From PALSA-612 sp963791225 (GTDB taxonomy: Bacteria > Actinomycetota > Thermoleophilia > Gaiellales > Gaiellaceae), in NCBI GenBank assembly GCA_963791225.1, contig CAWBRV010000008.1:620001-684000 (forward strand): 64,000 nucleotides of DNA, written 5' to 3'. The notes below the pieces were generated by a model. It was not told the origin of the DNA, did no database searches, and saw nothing but the letters and a program-made list of their open reading frames with translations. This document shows, one piece after another, positions 1 to 8,715 of the stretch. Position 1 is the stretch's first letter. Every line of letters begins with the position of its first letter. Both the position numbers and the translations under genes were made by a program.

Positions 1-1
1 G

Positions 2-445
2 GAGCTGACCGACGCGGAGACGAGCTCCCTACTGCTGCTCGACGAGGAGGGCGAGGAGCTGACGGTCGAGGTTGCGAGCGGCGCGCCGGGCGAAGCGATC
101 GTCAGGGAACACGTCCCCGCCGGTCAGGGGATCGCGGGTTGGGTCGTCGAGCACGGCGAGGCGCTCGTCGTCGACGACCCAAGCTCGGATCCTCGCTTCT
201 ACCACGGCATCGACGAGAAAAGCGGGTTCGAGACAAAGAGCATCCTCGCGGTGCCGATGACGACAAAGGGGCGCACCATCGGCGTGATCGAGGTGATCAA
301 CAAGGGAGAGGGTGGTTTCACGCCCCGCGACCAGAAGGTCACGACCGCGCTCGCCAGTCAGGCCGCCGTGGCGATCGACAACTCACGACTGTACGCGCGC
401 CTTGCGGACGCAGTCGTCGCCTCGCGCATGTCCTACCGGCTCTAG
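2..445 (+). CDS. GAF-domain protein, 5' end outside window
   Basis: The reading frame is open from the window edge to a TAG stop at 443-445. The visible 147 residues form most of a GAF domain: a run of hydrophobic strand residues (SLLLLDEEG), the segment GQGIAGWVVEHGE, the DDPSSDPRF loop, and the characteristic end GVIEVINK followed by a helix (FTPRDQKVTTALASQAAVAIDN). GAF domains bind small ligands or mediate dimerisation in sensor kinases, phosphatases and cyclases. The protein ends about 20 residues after the domain, so any catalytic domain must lie upstream of the window. Its 3' end meets the 3' end of fabD on the other strand, 13 bases away. The domain call is firm; the function of the whole protein is unknown. 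Confidence 0.8.
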   Translation, partial: ELTDAETSSLLLLDEEGEELTVEVASGAPGEAIVREHVPAGQGIAGWVVEHGEALVVDDPSSDPRFYHGIDEKSGFETKSILAVPMTTKGRTIGVIEVINKGEGGFTPRDQKVTTALASQAAVAIDNSRLYARLADAVVASRMSYRL

Positions 446-458
446 CGTGACCTAACGG

Positions 459-1409
459 TCAGGCACGGACGAGAGTCGGCCGCTCGCGGGCGAAGGTATC
501 GAGCAACTCGGGACAATCGGCCGAGGTGACGTCGGCACCGGGCTGGATCTGCCGCGTCAGGCCTCCGAGCACGCGGCCGGGACCGAGCTCCAGGAAGGAC
601 TCGCCGCCGGCCTCGACAAGCGAATGGACGCAGTCGACCCACCGGACCGGACTCGCGATCTGGGCGATGAGCGCCTCCCGCACCTCTTCGGCCGTGCTCA
701 CGATCCTGCCGGTTGCGTTGACCGCGATCGGAACCTGCGGGTCGCTCCAGGCGACTCCCTCCGCCGCGCGCGCCATCTCGGCTTGCACGGGCTCCATCAG
801 CTCGCTGTGGAAGGCCGCGCCCACCTGAAGTCTCACGACGCGCGCTGCGCCCGCCTCCTCAGCCAGCTGCATGAGCCGCTCGACGGCCTTCTCCTCTCCC
901 GACACGACGATCTGGGTGGACGAGTTGAGGTTCGCGAGGCCGACGACGCCGGCTTCTGAGGCCTCCGCGCAGAGGGTCTCGAGGATCTCGGCCTCGAGCC
1001 CAATCACGGCGGCCATGGCGCCCGGTCGCTCCGACTGGATCTCGGCCATGAGGCGACCCCGCAGGCAGACGAGCTCGATGCCGTCCTCGACGGAAAGCGC
1101 TCGCGCTGCCACCGCGGCCGTGTATTCGCCCAGGCTGTGACCGGCCACGAGAGCCGGTCGTAGGCCTCTGGCACGGGCGGCGTCTGTGAGCGCCAGCGAG
1201 ACGGAGAAGATCGCGGGCTGGGCGACGTCGGTGCGCGTGAGCGACTCGATCGGGCCGGCAAGGCAGTAGCGGTGGATCGGGATGCCGGAGATCGCCTCCG
1301 CGTGCGCGAGGTAATGCTCGAGATGGTCAGGCTCGTGCTTGAGCAGCTCTGCCCCCATGCCGAGCTTCTGGGACCCTTGCCCCGGGAAGAGGAACACGAG
1401 TGCGGTCAT
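459..1409 (-). CDS. fabD: malonyl-CoA:ACP transacylase FabD
   Basis: The 316-residue protein has the usual length of FabD, which moves the malonyl group from CoA to acyl carrier protein for fatty acid or polyketide synthesis. Residues 10-14 are GQGSQ. The nucleophile motif GHSLGEY places the catalytic Ser near 92. Arg near 117 (CLRGRLM) and His near 201 (AAFHSELM) complete the known active site. It starts with ATG at 1409 and is divergent from the polyketide operon that begins at 1637, with 227 bases between them. Type II polyketide systems often borrow malonyl loading from the fatty acid pathway, so this enzyme could charge the ACP at 7951; that link is inferred from position only. No other fab genes are next to it. 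Confidence 0.95.
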   Translation of the reverse strand: MTALVFLFPGQGSQKLGMGAELLKHEPDHLEHYLAHAEAISGIPIHRYCLAGPIESLTRTDVAQPAIFSVSLALTDAARARGLRPALVAGHSLGEYTAAVAARALSVEDGIELVCLRGRLMAEIQSERPGAMAAVIGLEAEILETLCAEASEAGVVGLANLNSSTQIVVSGEEKAVERLMQLAEEAGAARVVRLQVGAAFHSELMEPVQAEMARAAEGVAWSDPQVPIAVNATGRIVSTAEEVREALIAQIASPVRWVDCVHSLVEAGGESFLELGPGRVLGGLTRQIQPGADVTSADCPELLDTFARERPTLVRA

Positions 1410-1636
1410 CGACCTCCTTCAGCCACCTCCCGCCGAAGTATCACAGCGGGCGCCCGCCTCGACAACTCTTCCAGGATGACGGTCGTCCCGAACCGACCAG
1501 GGCTTCGCTTGGGACCGCGAGACTGAGCCCGAGCCCGGAGCTCGTCAGCCGCGGCTCCTTCTGACGGGGCCAGTCTCGATTAGGATCGCGGGCACAGATC
1601 GTCGGCGGCACTTCGACGCGGCGAGGAGGTTGCGAA
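1410..1636. promoter_or_regulatory. divergent intergenic region, fabD / polyketide operon
   Basis: This 227-base gap separates two genes transcribed outward, so it must hold promoters for both. A TAGGAT box at 1581-1586 with a poor TTCTGA box 16 bases upstream could serve the cupin gene. No convincing pair was seen for fabD. The cupin gene has a GAGGAGG-like ribosome site just before its ATG (1622-1629). No operator palindrome was recognised. Confidence 0.3.
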
Positions 1637-2041
1637 ATGGAAACGCAGGACCAGGTTCGTTCGGTGGCGGACGTCCCCGCGGACACCCGACGCGGCGGCG
1701 ACGTGCGCACGCTGCTCAGCCCGAAGTCGGTCGGTTCGACCTCGGGGTTCATGGGCGTCGCCACGATCGGCCCTGGCGACTGGATCTCGGAGCACTACCA
1801 CCCGTACTCGGAGGAGTTCATCTACGTCGTGCGCGGCACGATCACCGCCAGGTTGAACGGGGAGCCTCAGCCTGTCGAGGCGGGCCAGGGCCTGTTCATC
1901 CCGATCGAGGTGAGGCACCGTCTGATGAACGAGGGAAGCGAGGAGGCCTTCATCGTCTTCCACCTCGGTCCTCTCGCCCCGAAACCCGACCTCGGCCATG
2001 TCGACACCGAGGAGAGAAACCCCGATCGGGCGACCACGTAG
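1637..2041 (+). CDS. cupin-domain protein of the polyketide operon
   Basis: A 134-residue single-domain cupin. The first metal-binding motif is EHYHPYSEEFIYVVRG, with two His and a Glu; the second is around FIPIEVRHRLMNEG. Small cupins of this type are standard members of spore-pigment and aromatic type II polyketide clusters (the WhiE ORFII/CurC group), where they are thought to assist cyclisation or oxidation of the polyketide. The stop TAG at 2039-2041 is immediately followed by the ATG of the KS-alpha gene, so the two are translationally linked. The family is clear; the exact reaction is not known. Confidence 0.85.
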   Translation: METQDQVRSVADVPADTRRGGDVRTLLSPKSVGSTSGFMGVATIGPGDWISEHYHPYSEEFIYVVRGTITARLNGEPQPVEAGQGLFIPIEVRHRLMNEGSEEAFIVFHLGPLAPKPDLGHVDTEERNPDRATT

Positions 2042-3318
2042 ATGCGGCGGAGCGCCGTCACCGGGATCGGCGTCGTCGCGCCCGGAGGGGTGAACCGCGA
2101 GGCCTTCTGGGAGCAGATTACCTCCGGACGCACGGCGACCCGCAAGATCACCTTCTTCGACGCGTCGGGCTTTCGCTCGCAGATCGCGGCCGAGGCCGAC
2201 TTCGATCCCCGCGCGGCAGGCCTGGACGATCAGGAGATCAACCGCATGGACCGCTACGTCCAGTTCGCGGTCGCGGCCGGGCTGGAGGCGGTCGCGGACA
2301 GCGGTCTCGACCTCGACCAGGCCGACAGGAGCCGGATCGGCGTCACGCTGGGCAGCGCGGTCGGCGGGACGATGGTGCTCGAGCACGACTACGTCGTCGT
2401 CTCCAACCACGGCCAGGAGTGGCTCGTCGATCACGAATACGCCTCGCCGTTCCTCTACCACGCGCTCGTGCCCAGCACGCTCGCGGCCGAGGTTGCGCTG
2501 AAGTTCGGCGCCAACGGGCCGGCGGTCGTCGTGTCGACCGGCTGCACGTCCGGCATCGACGCGATCGGGTACGGCCATCAGCTGATCCAGGACGGCGAGG
2601 CCGACATCGTGATCACCGGCGCGTCCGAGACCGGTATCTCGCCGATCTCGATGGCCTGCTTCGACGCGATCAAGGCGACCTCGCCGCTGAACGACGACCC
2701 CGAGCATGCTTCGCGACCGTTCGACCGCGACCGCGACGGGCTTCGTGATGGGCGAGGGGGCGGCGGTCCTCGTGCTCGAGGAGTTCGAGTCCGCCCGGAA
2801 CCGCGGCGCGCACATCTACTGCGAGGTCGCCGGCTACGCCAATCGAGGCAACGCCTTCCACATGACCGGCCTGCGGCCCGACGGCGCCGAGATGGCCGAG
2901 GCGATCCTCGATGCGATGGCGCAGGGAAACATCGTCCCCGAGGACATCGACTACATCAACGCGCACGGCTCCGGGACGAAGCAGAACGACCGGCACGAGA
3001 CCGCGGCGTACAAGCGCGTCACTGGGGGAGCATGCGTACAAGATCCCGATCAGCTCGATCAAGTCGATGATCGGTCACTCGCTCGGCGGCATCGGCTCGG
3101 TGGAGATGGCGGCCTGCGCGCTCGCGATCGACCGCGGCGTGATCCCGCCGACGGCCAACTGGGAGAACCCCGACCCCGAGTGCGACCTCGACTACACGCC
3201 GAACGAGGCCCGGATCAAGCATGTGGACGTCGCGCTCTCGACCGGTAGCGGATTCGGCGGCTTCCAGTCGGCGATGATCTTCGCTCGGACACCCGAGGAC
3301 CAGGAGGCAGGAACATGA
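2042..3318 (+). pseudogene. type II polyketide ketosynthase KS-alpha, two frameshifts
   Basis: The product is a type II polyketide ketosynthase (KS-alpha), which condenses malonyl-ACP units as a heterodimer with the chain-length factor encoded next. The active-site Cys lies at residue 168 in VSTGCTSGIDA; the HGSGT and GHSLGGIGS motifs with the catalytic His residues are also present. The gene is read in three frames. An extra G in GGG at 2738-2740 shifts the frame just before DGFVMGEGAA. A second extra base, G at 3018, shifts it before SLGEHAYKIP. Homology resumes at once after each shift and no conserved block is lost. This suggests recent mutation or, more simply, indel errors in the assembly. 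The repaired protein would be about 424 residues, normal for KS-alpha. Its TGA overlaps the start of the chain-length factor (ATGA at 3315-3318). Confidence 0.9.
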
Positions 3319-4595
3319 ACGCGCCCGAGTCCTTCGTCAGTCTGCCGGACACGGGACGACGCGCCGTGATCACCGGGCTCGGGGTCGTCGCGCCGAACGG
3401 GATCGGCCTGGAGGCGTGGTGGAAGGCCACCGTGAACGGGACGACCGGAATCGGTCCCATCACGCACTTCGACGCAGCGCAGTACCCTGCGCAGCTCGCC
3501 GGCGAGGTCGAGGGGTTCGAGGCCACCGACTACATCGACCAGCGACTGGTTGTCCAGACCGACCGCTGGACGCACATGGCGCTCGCTGCGACGCAGATGG
3601 CGCTCGAGGACGCCCAGTTCGACCCCGAGGGGAAGGACCCCTACAGGATGAGCGTGATCACCGCGAGCGCGTCCGGCGGGAACGAGTTCGGCCAGAAGGA
3701 GATCGAGAACCTCTGGGGGAAAGGCCCGATCTACGTCGGCGCCTATCAGTCGATCGCGTGGTTCTACGCGGCCACGACCGGGCAGATCGCGATCAAGTAC
3801 GGGATGAAGGGACCGTGTGGTGTCGTCATCCAGGAAGGCGCAGGCGGCCTCGAGGCGCTGTGGCACGCGCGGCGGAACATCATCCGTGGCGTTGACTTGG
3901 TGGTCTCCGGGGGGACGGAAGCGCCCATCGGTCCCTACGCACTGACCTGTCAGCTCACCAACGGCAGGCTCAGCACAGAGAACGATCCGGCGTCCGCCTT
4001 CCGCCCGTTCGACGAGCGCGCGAATGGCTACGTACCGGGCGAGGGGGGCGCGATCATCATCGTGGAGAGCGCTGCTCACGCAGAGGCCCGTCAGGCGACG
4101 GTCTACGGCGAGATCCTCGGCTATGGGACGACGAACGACGCCGACCACGCGAAACGGCCGCCGCGAGACGGCGCGCACCTCGCCCGGGCCATCACTCTCG
4201 CGCTGAAGCGGGCGGGCGTCGAGCCGAGCGAGATCGACGCCGTCTTCGCAGACGCGGCGGGCGTGCCCGAAGCGGATGCGGCTGAGGTTCAGGCGATCAA
4301 GCAGGTCTTCGGTAGCCACGCGACCAAGATTCCGGTCACCGCGCCGAAGACCATGGTGGGACGGCTCTACGCGGGGGCCGGTGCACTCGATGTGGCGGCG
4401 GCACTCCTAGCCATGCGAGACGGTCTGATCCCGCCGACGATCAACCTCGATCGCCCGGCCGCGGGCTTCGATCTCGACTTCGTCACGGGCAAGGCTCGTG
4501 CGGGCAAGCTCGCGACGGTGCTCGTCAATGCTCGCGGGTTCGGGGGGTTCAACAGCTCCATCGTGCTCAGGTCCGGTCAGCCGAGCGCGCGCTGA
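3315..4595 (+). CDS. chain-length factor (KS-beta) of type II polyketide synthase
   Basis: A 426-residue ketosynthase homologue with an N-terminal RRAVITGLGVVAPNG and the late motif FGGFNSSIVL. The active-site Cys of KS-alpha is missing: the matching stretch reads VIQEGAGGLEAL. This marks it as the KS-beta or chain-length factor subunit, which sets the number of condensations and may decarboxylate malonyl-ACP. Most chain-length factors carry Gln at the Cys position; here the aligned residue is Gly (codon 3837-3839), with Gln two residues earlier. The start codon overlaps the KS-alpha stop. Together with the ACP at 7951 it completes a minimal polyketide synthase. Confidence 0.92.
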   Translation: MNAPESFVSLPDTGRRAVITGLGVVAPNGIGLEAWWKATVNGTTGIGPITHFDAAQYPAQLAGEVEGFEATDYIDQRLVVQTDRWTHMALAATQMALEDAQFDPEGKDPYRMSVITASASGGNEFGQKEIENLWGKGPIYVGAYQSIAWFYAATTGQIAIKYGMKGPCGVVIQEGAGGLEALWHARRNIIRGVDLVVSGGTEAPIGPYALTCQLTNGRLSTENDPASAFRPFDERANGYVPGEGGAIIIVESAAHAEARQATVYGEILGYGTTNDADHAKRPPRDGAHLARAITLALKRAGVEPSEIDAVFADAAGVPEADAAEVQAIKQVFGSHATKIPVTAPKTMVGRLYAGAGALDVAAALLAMRDGLIPPTINLDRPAAGFDLDFVTGKARAGKLATVLVNARGFGGFNSSIVLRSGQPSAR

Positions 4596-4599
4596 GGGC

Positions 4600-6195
4600 G
4601 TGACCCGCGCCCCTGTCGCGAGGTCACCCAGCGGGTCGATCGACTCGATGCTCCTCTCGGCGGCACGGCGACACGGAGACCGCTGTGCTCTCGTCTCGGG
4701 AGAGGCCGAGCTCAGCTACCGGGAGCTCGAGGCAGCCGCCGATCGCCTCGCGGAGCGAATCGCCGGTGCCGCATCGACAGGGAGAGACGGCGTTGAGGCC
4801 ATGCGCGGAGTGCAGGTCGCTGTCGTAGCGCCGAACCTGCCGGCGCTCGTCGTAGGGCTTCTCGCATGCTGGCGGCTCGGAGCCGTTGCCGTCCCGCTCA
4901 ATGCCCGGTTGCGGGAACGCGAGCTGGCGGGGATCCTCGCGGACTGCGAGCCTCGCGTCGTGGTCACGGTCCGCACGCACCTCGGCTACTCCTTGGCGGA
5001 CCTCGTGGCCCGCCTCGCACCGACGCTGCCGAGCCTGACCGCCCACCTCGTGGTGGACGGGAGCGGTGAGATTGAAGAAGCAGTCACCAGTACAGGCGAG
5101 CCCGTGGCCGGCGAGCCTCTCGATCCGAGTGTTGCGACTCTTCTCTACACGTCCGGGTCGACGGGGACGCCGAAAGGCGCCGTCTGCCGGCACCTGCGCG
5201 AGGTCGAAGGGGCCCCGAGCCTCGCTGCCGTCCTCCGCCTGAGGCCGGATGACATCTCGATCTTCGTCGTCCCCGTCTCGCATGCGTTCGGGCTCACGTG
5301 CCTTCTGTCCACATTCGTGAGCGGTGGGACGGCCGTCCTCGTCGACTCGACGTTCTCGCCCAAGCCGGTGCTGGCGGCGATCGAGCGACATCGTGCAACC
5401 GTCCTGCATGGCTCACCGGCGCTCTTCACGTCGATCCAGAAGGTGAGAGCGGAGGGTCTGCCCTCGACCGTCCGCACGGGTTTCGTCGCGGGGGCGCTCC
5501 CGCCGGCCGAGCTCTTGAGCCACCTGGAGCGGTCAGAGGCCCGGATCCTCGATCTCTACGGGATGACCGAGGTGGGAGCGGTGGCGTGCTGCCGCCTCGA
5601 CGACCCGTTCGACGTCCGCGCAGCGGCCGCGGCTCGCCCGCTTCCCGGGATCGACCTCAGAGTCGTCTCAGGCAATCAGGGCATCGCGGACGGCGGAGAG
5701 GTGCAGGTGTGTGGTCCCCACGTGACGCCGGGGTACCATCGTCGGCCCGATGAGACCGAACAGGCCTTCGACGGCGGTTGGTTCCGCACGGGGGATCTCG
5801 GGACGTTCACCCGGGGGCGCCTCAGGATCCACGGCCGCGTGAAGGACATCGTGCACGTATCGGGCTTCAACGTCTTTCCCGCCGAGGTCGAAGCGGCCCT
5901 GCTCGCACATCCCGACGTGGCTCAGGCGTGCGTTGTGGGCTTCCCGGACGAGACGACGGGCGAGGCCCTGCAGGCGTTCGTCGCGCTTCGCCCCGACTCG
6001 AAGGTCACACGCGCGAACCTCCTTCAGTTCATGCGCGAGAGGATCGCAGGCTACAAACTGCCGTACGCGCTGATGATCCTCCCGGAGTTCCCGCTGCTCG
6101 TGTCCGGCAAGCCTGATCTCCTCGGCCTTCGACGGCTCTCGGAGGCGGAGCGCAGCGGTCGGAGAGGCGGCCGCCCGGAGATCACCGTCGAGTGA
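4600..6195 (+). CDS. acyl-CoA/acyl-adenylate ligase (ANL superfamily)
   Basis: About 531 residues from the GTG at 4600; an in-frame ATG at 4648 is an alternative start. All core motifs of class I adenylate-forming enzymes are seen: the phosphate loop LLYTSGSTGTPKGAV, YGMTEVGAVA, GWFRTGDLG, GRVKDIVHVSGFNVFPAEVE, and a C-terminal Lys in VSGKPDLLG. It activates a carboxylic acid with ATP and passes it to CoA or a carrier protein. In this operon it may supply an unusual starter acid or act on the free polyketide acid; the substrate is not visible. It starts four bases after the chain-length factor stop and overlaps the next gene by GTGA, so it is part of the operon. Confidence 0.88.
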   Translation: MTRAPVARSPSGSIDSMLLSAARRHGDRCALVSGEAELSYRELEAAADRLAERIAGAASTGRDGVEAMRGVQVAVVAPNLPALVVGLLACWRLGAVAVPLNARLRERELAGILADCEPRVVVTVRTHLGYSLADLVARLAPTLPSLTAHLVVDGSGEIEEAVTSTGEPVAGEPLDPSVATLLYTSGSTGTPKGAVCRHLREVEGAPSLAAVLRLRPDDISIFVVPVSHAFGLTCLLSTFVSGGTAVLVDSTFSPKPVLAAIERHRATVLHGSPALFTSIQKVRAEGLPSTVRTGFVAGALPPAELLSHLERSEARILDLYGMTEVGAVACCRLDDPFDVRAAAAARPLPGIDLRVVSGNQGIADGGEVQVCGPHVTPGYHRRPDETEQAFDGGWFRTGDLGTFTRGRLRIHGRVKDIVHVSGFNVFPAEVEAALLAHPDVAQACVVGFPDETTGEALQAFVALRPDSKVTRANLLQFMRERIAGYKLPYALMILPEFPLLVSGKPDLLGLRRLSEAERSGRRGGRPEITVE

Positions 6196-7928
6196 CTGCG
6201 CCGGATTCGCCATCGGTCACCGCTCTCTCCCGAAACCCCATCTTCGAAGGCCTGGCGCGATCAGGTCTCGAGCGCGTGGCGTCCCTGATGGAATCACGTC
6301 GCTTCGAGGCCAACGCCCCGATCTGCACGGCCGGCGAGCCCGGGGACAGCCTCTTCGTGATCATCCAGGGTTTGGCCCACGTCACGCTGCCGGACGCCAC
6401 TGGAGAGCCGCGGGTGGTCGCCAAGCTTCGCCGGGGAGACGTGATCGGCGAAATGTCCTTGATCACGGGAGAGCCCTACTCGGCCACCGTCGTCGCAGCG
6501 GTCCCCACGTGGGCGCTCCAGGTGAGCCAGCAGGCGTTCGGGCAGATCGTCGGGCGCGACCCCTCGGTGCTCGTCAATCTGAATCGCATCCTGAGTCAGC
6601 GCCTGGCCGAGACGACGGCGCGCGTAGGCCAGGTCAAGCCCCGCGGCGAGTCGATCGCCCTCGTGGTCGGCGCGTGTGCAAGGCCCGTCGTTCCCGGGGT
6701 GATCGCCGCGACCAGGGCGGCGAGTCCCCGGCAGATCGCCGCCCTCGACGCTCAGGCATCTCCCGACGACGCGCTCTCTCGGTTGGATGATGCGCTCTCC
6801 GACCACTCGAGCGTCGTCCTCGTCGCCGACGCCGACCAGGCGACGCTCTCGACGTTGTTGAAGCACGTCGATCGTGTCGTCGCGATCGGCTCCGAGTCCG
6901 AGATCGAGCGCCTCGCCTCGCTTCCTGCCTCCCGACCCCAAAGGATCGAGGTGGTGCTCGTCACCGAGCAGACGAGCGCTGCGGGCGGCGATGACCAGTT
7001 CATGCCCGTCGTGCGCAGAGCGTCGCTCGTCGACGGCGGCCGGTCAGCCTCGCTCTCCTCGCGCGACACCGCCTGGCTCGGGCGCCACATCGCACGCACG
7101 AAGCTCGGGCTCGCCCTCGGTGCAGGAGGAGCGAAGGGGTATGCCCATGTCGGAGTTCTCGGCGTCCTGGAGCGCGCCGGCTATGAGATCGACGCCGTCG
7201 CGGGGAGCAGTATCGGTGCCCTCGTGGGCTGCTGGCTCGCTCTCGGCATGACCGCAGCCCAGATCGACGAGACCATGCGTCGAGCCTTCACGCCGGTCGT
7301 GGTCGCGGACAGCTTCAAGCCCTCGTTCACCGGGGCGTCCGCAGGGCTCAGGACACTCGAGCGCATCTTCCGCGAGACGACCGAGGAACGCTCGTTCGAG
7401 GATCTCGTCATCCCGCTCGTCGTGATGACCGTCGATCTCGAGAGCCGCCGTCCGGAACCGCTGGTCACCGGTCCCTTGTGGGAGGCGCTGATGGGTGCGA
7501 CGGCGCTGGCCGGACTCTTCCCGGCCTACGAGCACGAGGGGCGGCGGCTCGTGGACGGCCTGGCCCTCGTTCCCGTGCCGACGGAGGCGGCGATCGCGGC
7601 CGGTGCCGACGTCGTCGTGTCCGTCAACCTGATCAGCCGTGAGACACTCTCGGCCTGGCCCGGGGAAGAGGCCGCCGAGCGCGAGTCTCCACCGGCTCGG
7701 TCGATGGTCGATACGCTGCTCGAGGTGATGGACCTCTCGCAGCTCGACTCGAGCGTCAGGCATGCCGCCCTCGCGGACGTTGGCATCACGCCGCGATTCG
7801 GCCCCGCGAGCTGGCACGACTTCCAGCTCGCCGATCTGTTCCGGGAGGCGGGCCGCGAGGCCGCCGAGGAGCAGCTTCCCGCCCTCGAGGCTCTTGCCCG
7901 GCCGCAGTGGCCCAGCGTCGAAAGCTAA
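6192..7928 (+). CDS. cyclic-nucleotide-binding patatin-like phospholipase
   Basis: A 578-residue protein. Residues about 10-130 form a cNMP-binding beta-roll (NPIFEGLARSGLERVAS, then GEPGDSLFVIIQG and GDVIGEMSLITGEPYSATV). The middle part (160-290) is unassigned. The C-terminal half is a patatin hydrolase: oxyanion glycines GAGGAKG near 306, nucleophile elbow GSSIG near 338, and catalytic Asp in DGLALVP near 454. The architecture matches the NTE/RssA-type lipases, which cleave acyl esters of phospholipids or release fatty acids. Such an enzyme is unusual inside a type II polyketide operon; it could hydrolyse a polyketide ester or remodel lipids. The cNMP domain suggests control by the product of the cyclase gene at 8716. 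The GTG start overlaps the ligase stop. Confidence 0.9.
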   Translation: MTAPDSPSVTALSRNPIFEGLARSGLERVASLMESRRFEANAPICTAGEPGDSLFVIIQGLAHVTLPDATGEPRVVAKLRRGDVIGEMSLITGEPYSATVVAAVPTWALQVSQQAFGQIVGRDPSVLVNLNRILSQRLAETTARVGQVKPRGESIALVVGACARPVVPGVIAATRAASPRQIAALDAQASPDDALSRLDDALSDHSSVVLVADADQATLSTLLKHVDRVVAIGSESEIERLASLPASRPQRIEVVLVTEQTSAAGGDDQFMPVVRRASLVDGGRSASLSSRDTAWLGRHIARTKLGLALGAGGAKGYAHVGVLGVLERAGYEIDAVAGSSIGALVGCWLALGMTAAQIDETMRRAFTPVVVADSFKPSFTGASAGLRTLERIFRETTEERSFEDLVIPLVVMTVDLESRRPEPLVTGPLWEALMGATALAGLFPAYEHEGRRLVDGLALVPVPTEAAIAAGADVVVSVNLISRETLSAWPGEEAAERESPPARSMVDTLLEVMDLSQLDSSVRHAALADVGITPRFGPASWHDFQLADLFREAGREAAEEQLPALEALARPQWPSVES

Positions 7929-7941
7929 CGTCGAAAGCTAA
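7916..7941. repeat. 13-bp tandem duplication spanning a stop codon
   Basis: The sequence CGTCGAAAGCTAA occurs twice in direct succession (7916-7928 and 7929-7941). The first copy holds the last codons and TAA of the patatin gene. The second copy brings AAGGAG (7940-7945) into place as the ribosome site of the ACP gene. It looks like a simple slippage duplication. Confidence 0.9.
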
Positions 7942-7950
7942 GGAGCGCGT

Positions 7951-8205
7951 ATGCCCTCTGAGTTCACCTTCGCCGACCTCAAGAACATCCTGGTCACCCG
8001 GATCGGCCTGCCCGCGGATTCGGTCGTCGACGACCCGAATGTCACGTTCGAGCAGCTAGGGCTTGACTCGCTCGCGTTCGTCGAGATCCAGCTGGCCATG
8101 CAGCAGGGCTACGGCTTCACGATCCCCGACGAGGACGCGGCCGACATCCACACGACCGGCGACGCCATTGCCTACGTGAACAGACGACTTGCGGAGGAGG
8201 GGTAG
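7951..8205 (+). CDS. acyl carrier protein of the polyketide operon
   Basis: An 84-residue acidic helical protein with the phosphopantetheine site LGLDSLA; Ser near 40 is the attachment residue. It carries the growing polyketide chain for the ketosynthase pair. An AAGGAG ribosome site sits five bases before the ATG. It is four bases from the next gene, the aromatase/cyclase, which commonly acts on ACP-bound chains. It is most likely the polyketide ACP rather than the fatty acid ACP because of its operon position. Confidence 0.93.
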   Translation: MPSEFTFADLKNILVTRIGLPADSVVDDPNVTFEQLGLDSLAFVEIQLAMQQGYGFTIPDEDAADIHTTGDAIAYVNRRLAEEG

Positions 8206-8208
8206 CGG

Positions 8209-8676
8209 ATGCCCGCGCGTACGGACAACTCCGTCGTCATCGATGCTCCGCTCGAGTTCGTCTGGGAGACGATGAACGACGTCGAGAACTGGCCGAACCT
8301 CTTCACCGAGTACGCCAACGCAGAGATCTTGGAGCGGCGCGGGGACACGATCCAGTTCAGGCTGACCACGCATCCGGATCCCGACTATGACGGCCAGGTC
8401 TGGACGTGGGTGTCCGAGCGCTCCGTCGATCACGAGACGCACACGGTCAGAGCGCACAGGATCGAGACCGGCCCGTTCGAGTACATGAACATCGAGTGGT
8501 ATTTCGAGCCGGTGCAGAGCGGCACGCAGATGCGCTGGGTGCAGGATTTCGCGATGAAGCCGACCGCCCCGGCCAACGACGAGCAGGCCGAGGAGTACAT
8601 GAACAAGCAGACGCAGGAGCAGATGGGCGCGATCAAGGGCCGGATCGAGGAGGCGGCAGGGGCAGCCTCCGGCTGA
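8209..8676 (+). CDS. SRPBCC polyketide aromatase/cyclase
   Basis: A 155-residue START-like (SRPBCC) protein. It opens with the family's typical first strand and helix (DNSVVIDAPLEFVWETMNDVENWPN split over residues 5-29) and ends with a long amphipathic helix after a MRWVQDF strand. Proteins of this type form the hydrophobic pocket that folds and aromatises poly-beta-keto chains (TcmN/WhiE ORFVI group). It sits directly behind the ACP gene. The family is certain; the cyclisation pattern cannot be read from sequence here. Confidence 0.88.
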   Translation: MPARTDNSVVIDAPLEFVWETMNDVENWPNLFTEYANAEILERRGDTIQFRLTTHPDPDYDGQVWTWVSERSVDHETHTVRAHRIETGPFEYMNIEWYFEPVQSGTQMRWVQDFAMKPTAPANDEQAEEYMNKQTQEQMGAIKGRIEEAAGAASG

Positions 8677-8715
8677 GAGCTGCGTTCGCGTGTTCGTCCG
8701 GCACGAGAGCGGAGC

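Noticed and set aside
1580..2815. Long open frame on the minus strand opposite the cupin and KS-alpha genes
   Set aside because: It is a shadow of GC-rich coding on the plus strand: composition is Arg/Asp/Val repeats without any domain, and the plus-strand genes have clear motifs.
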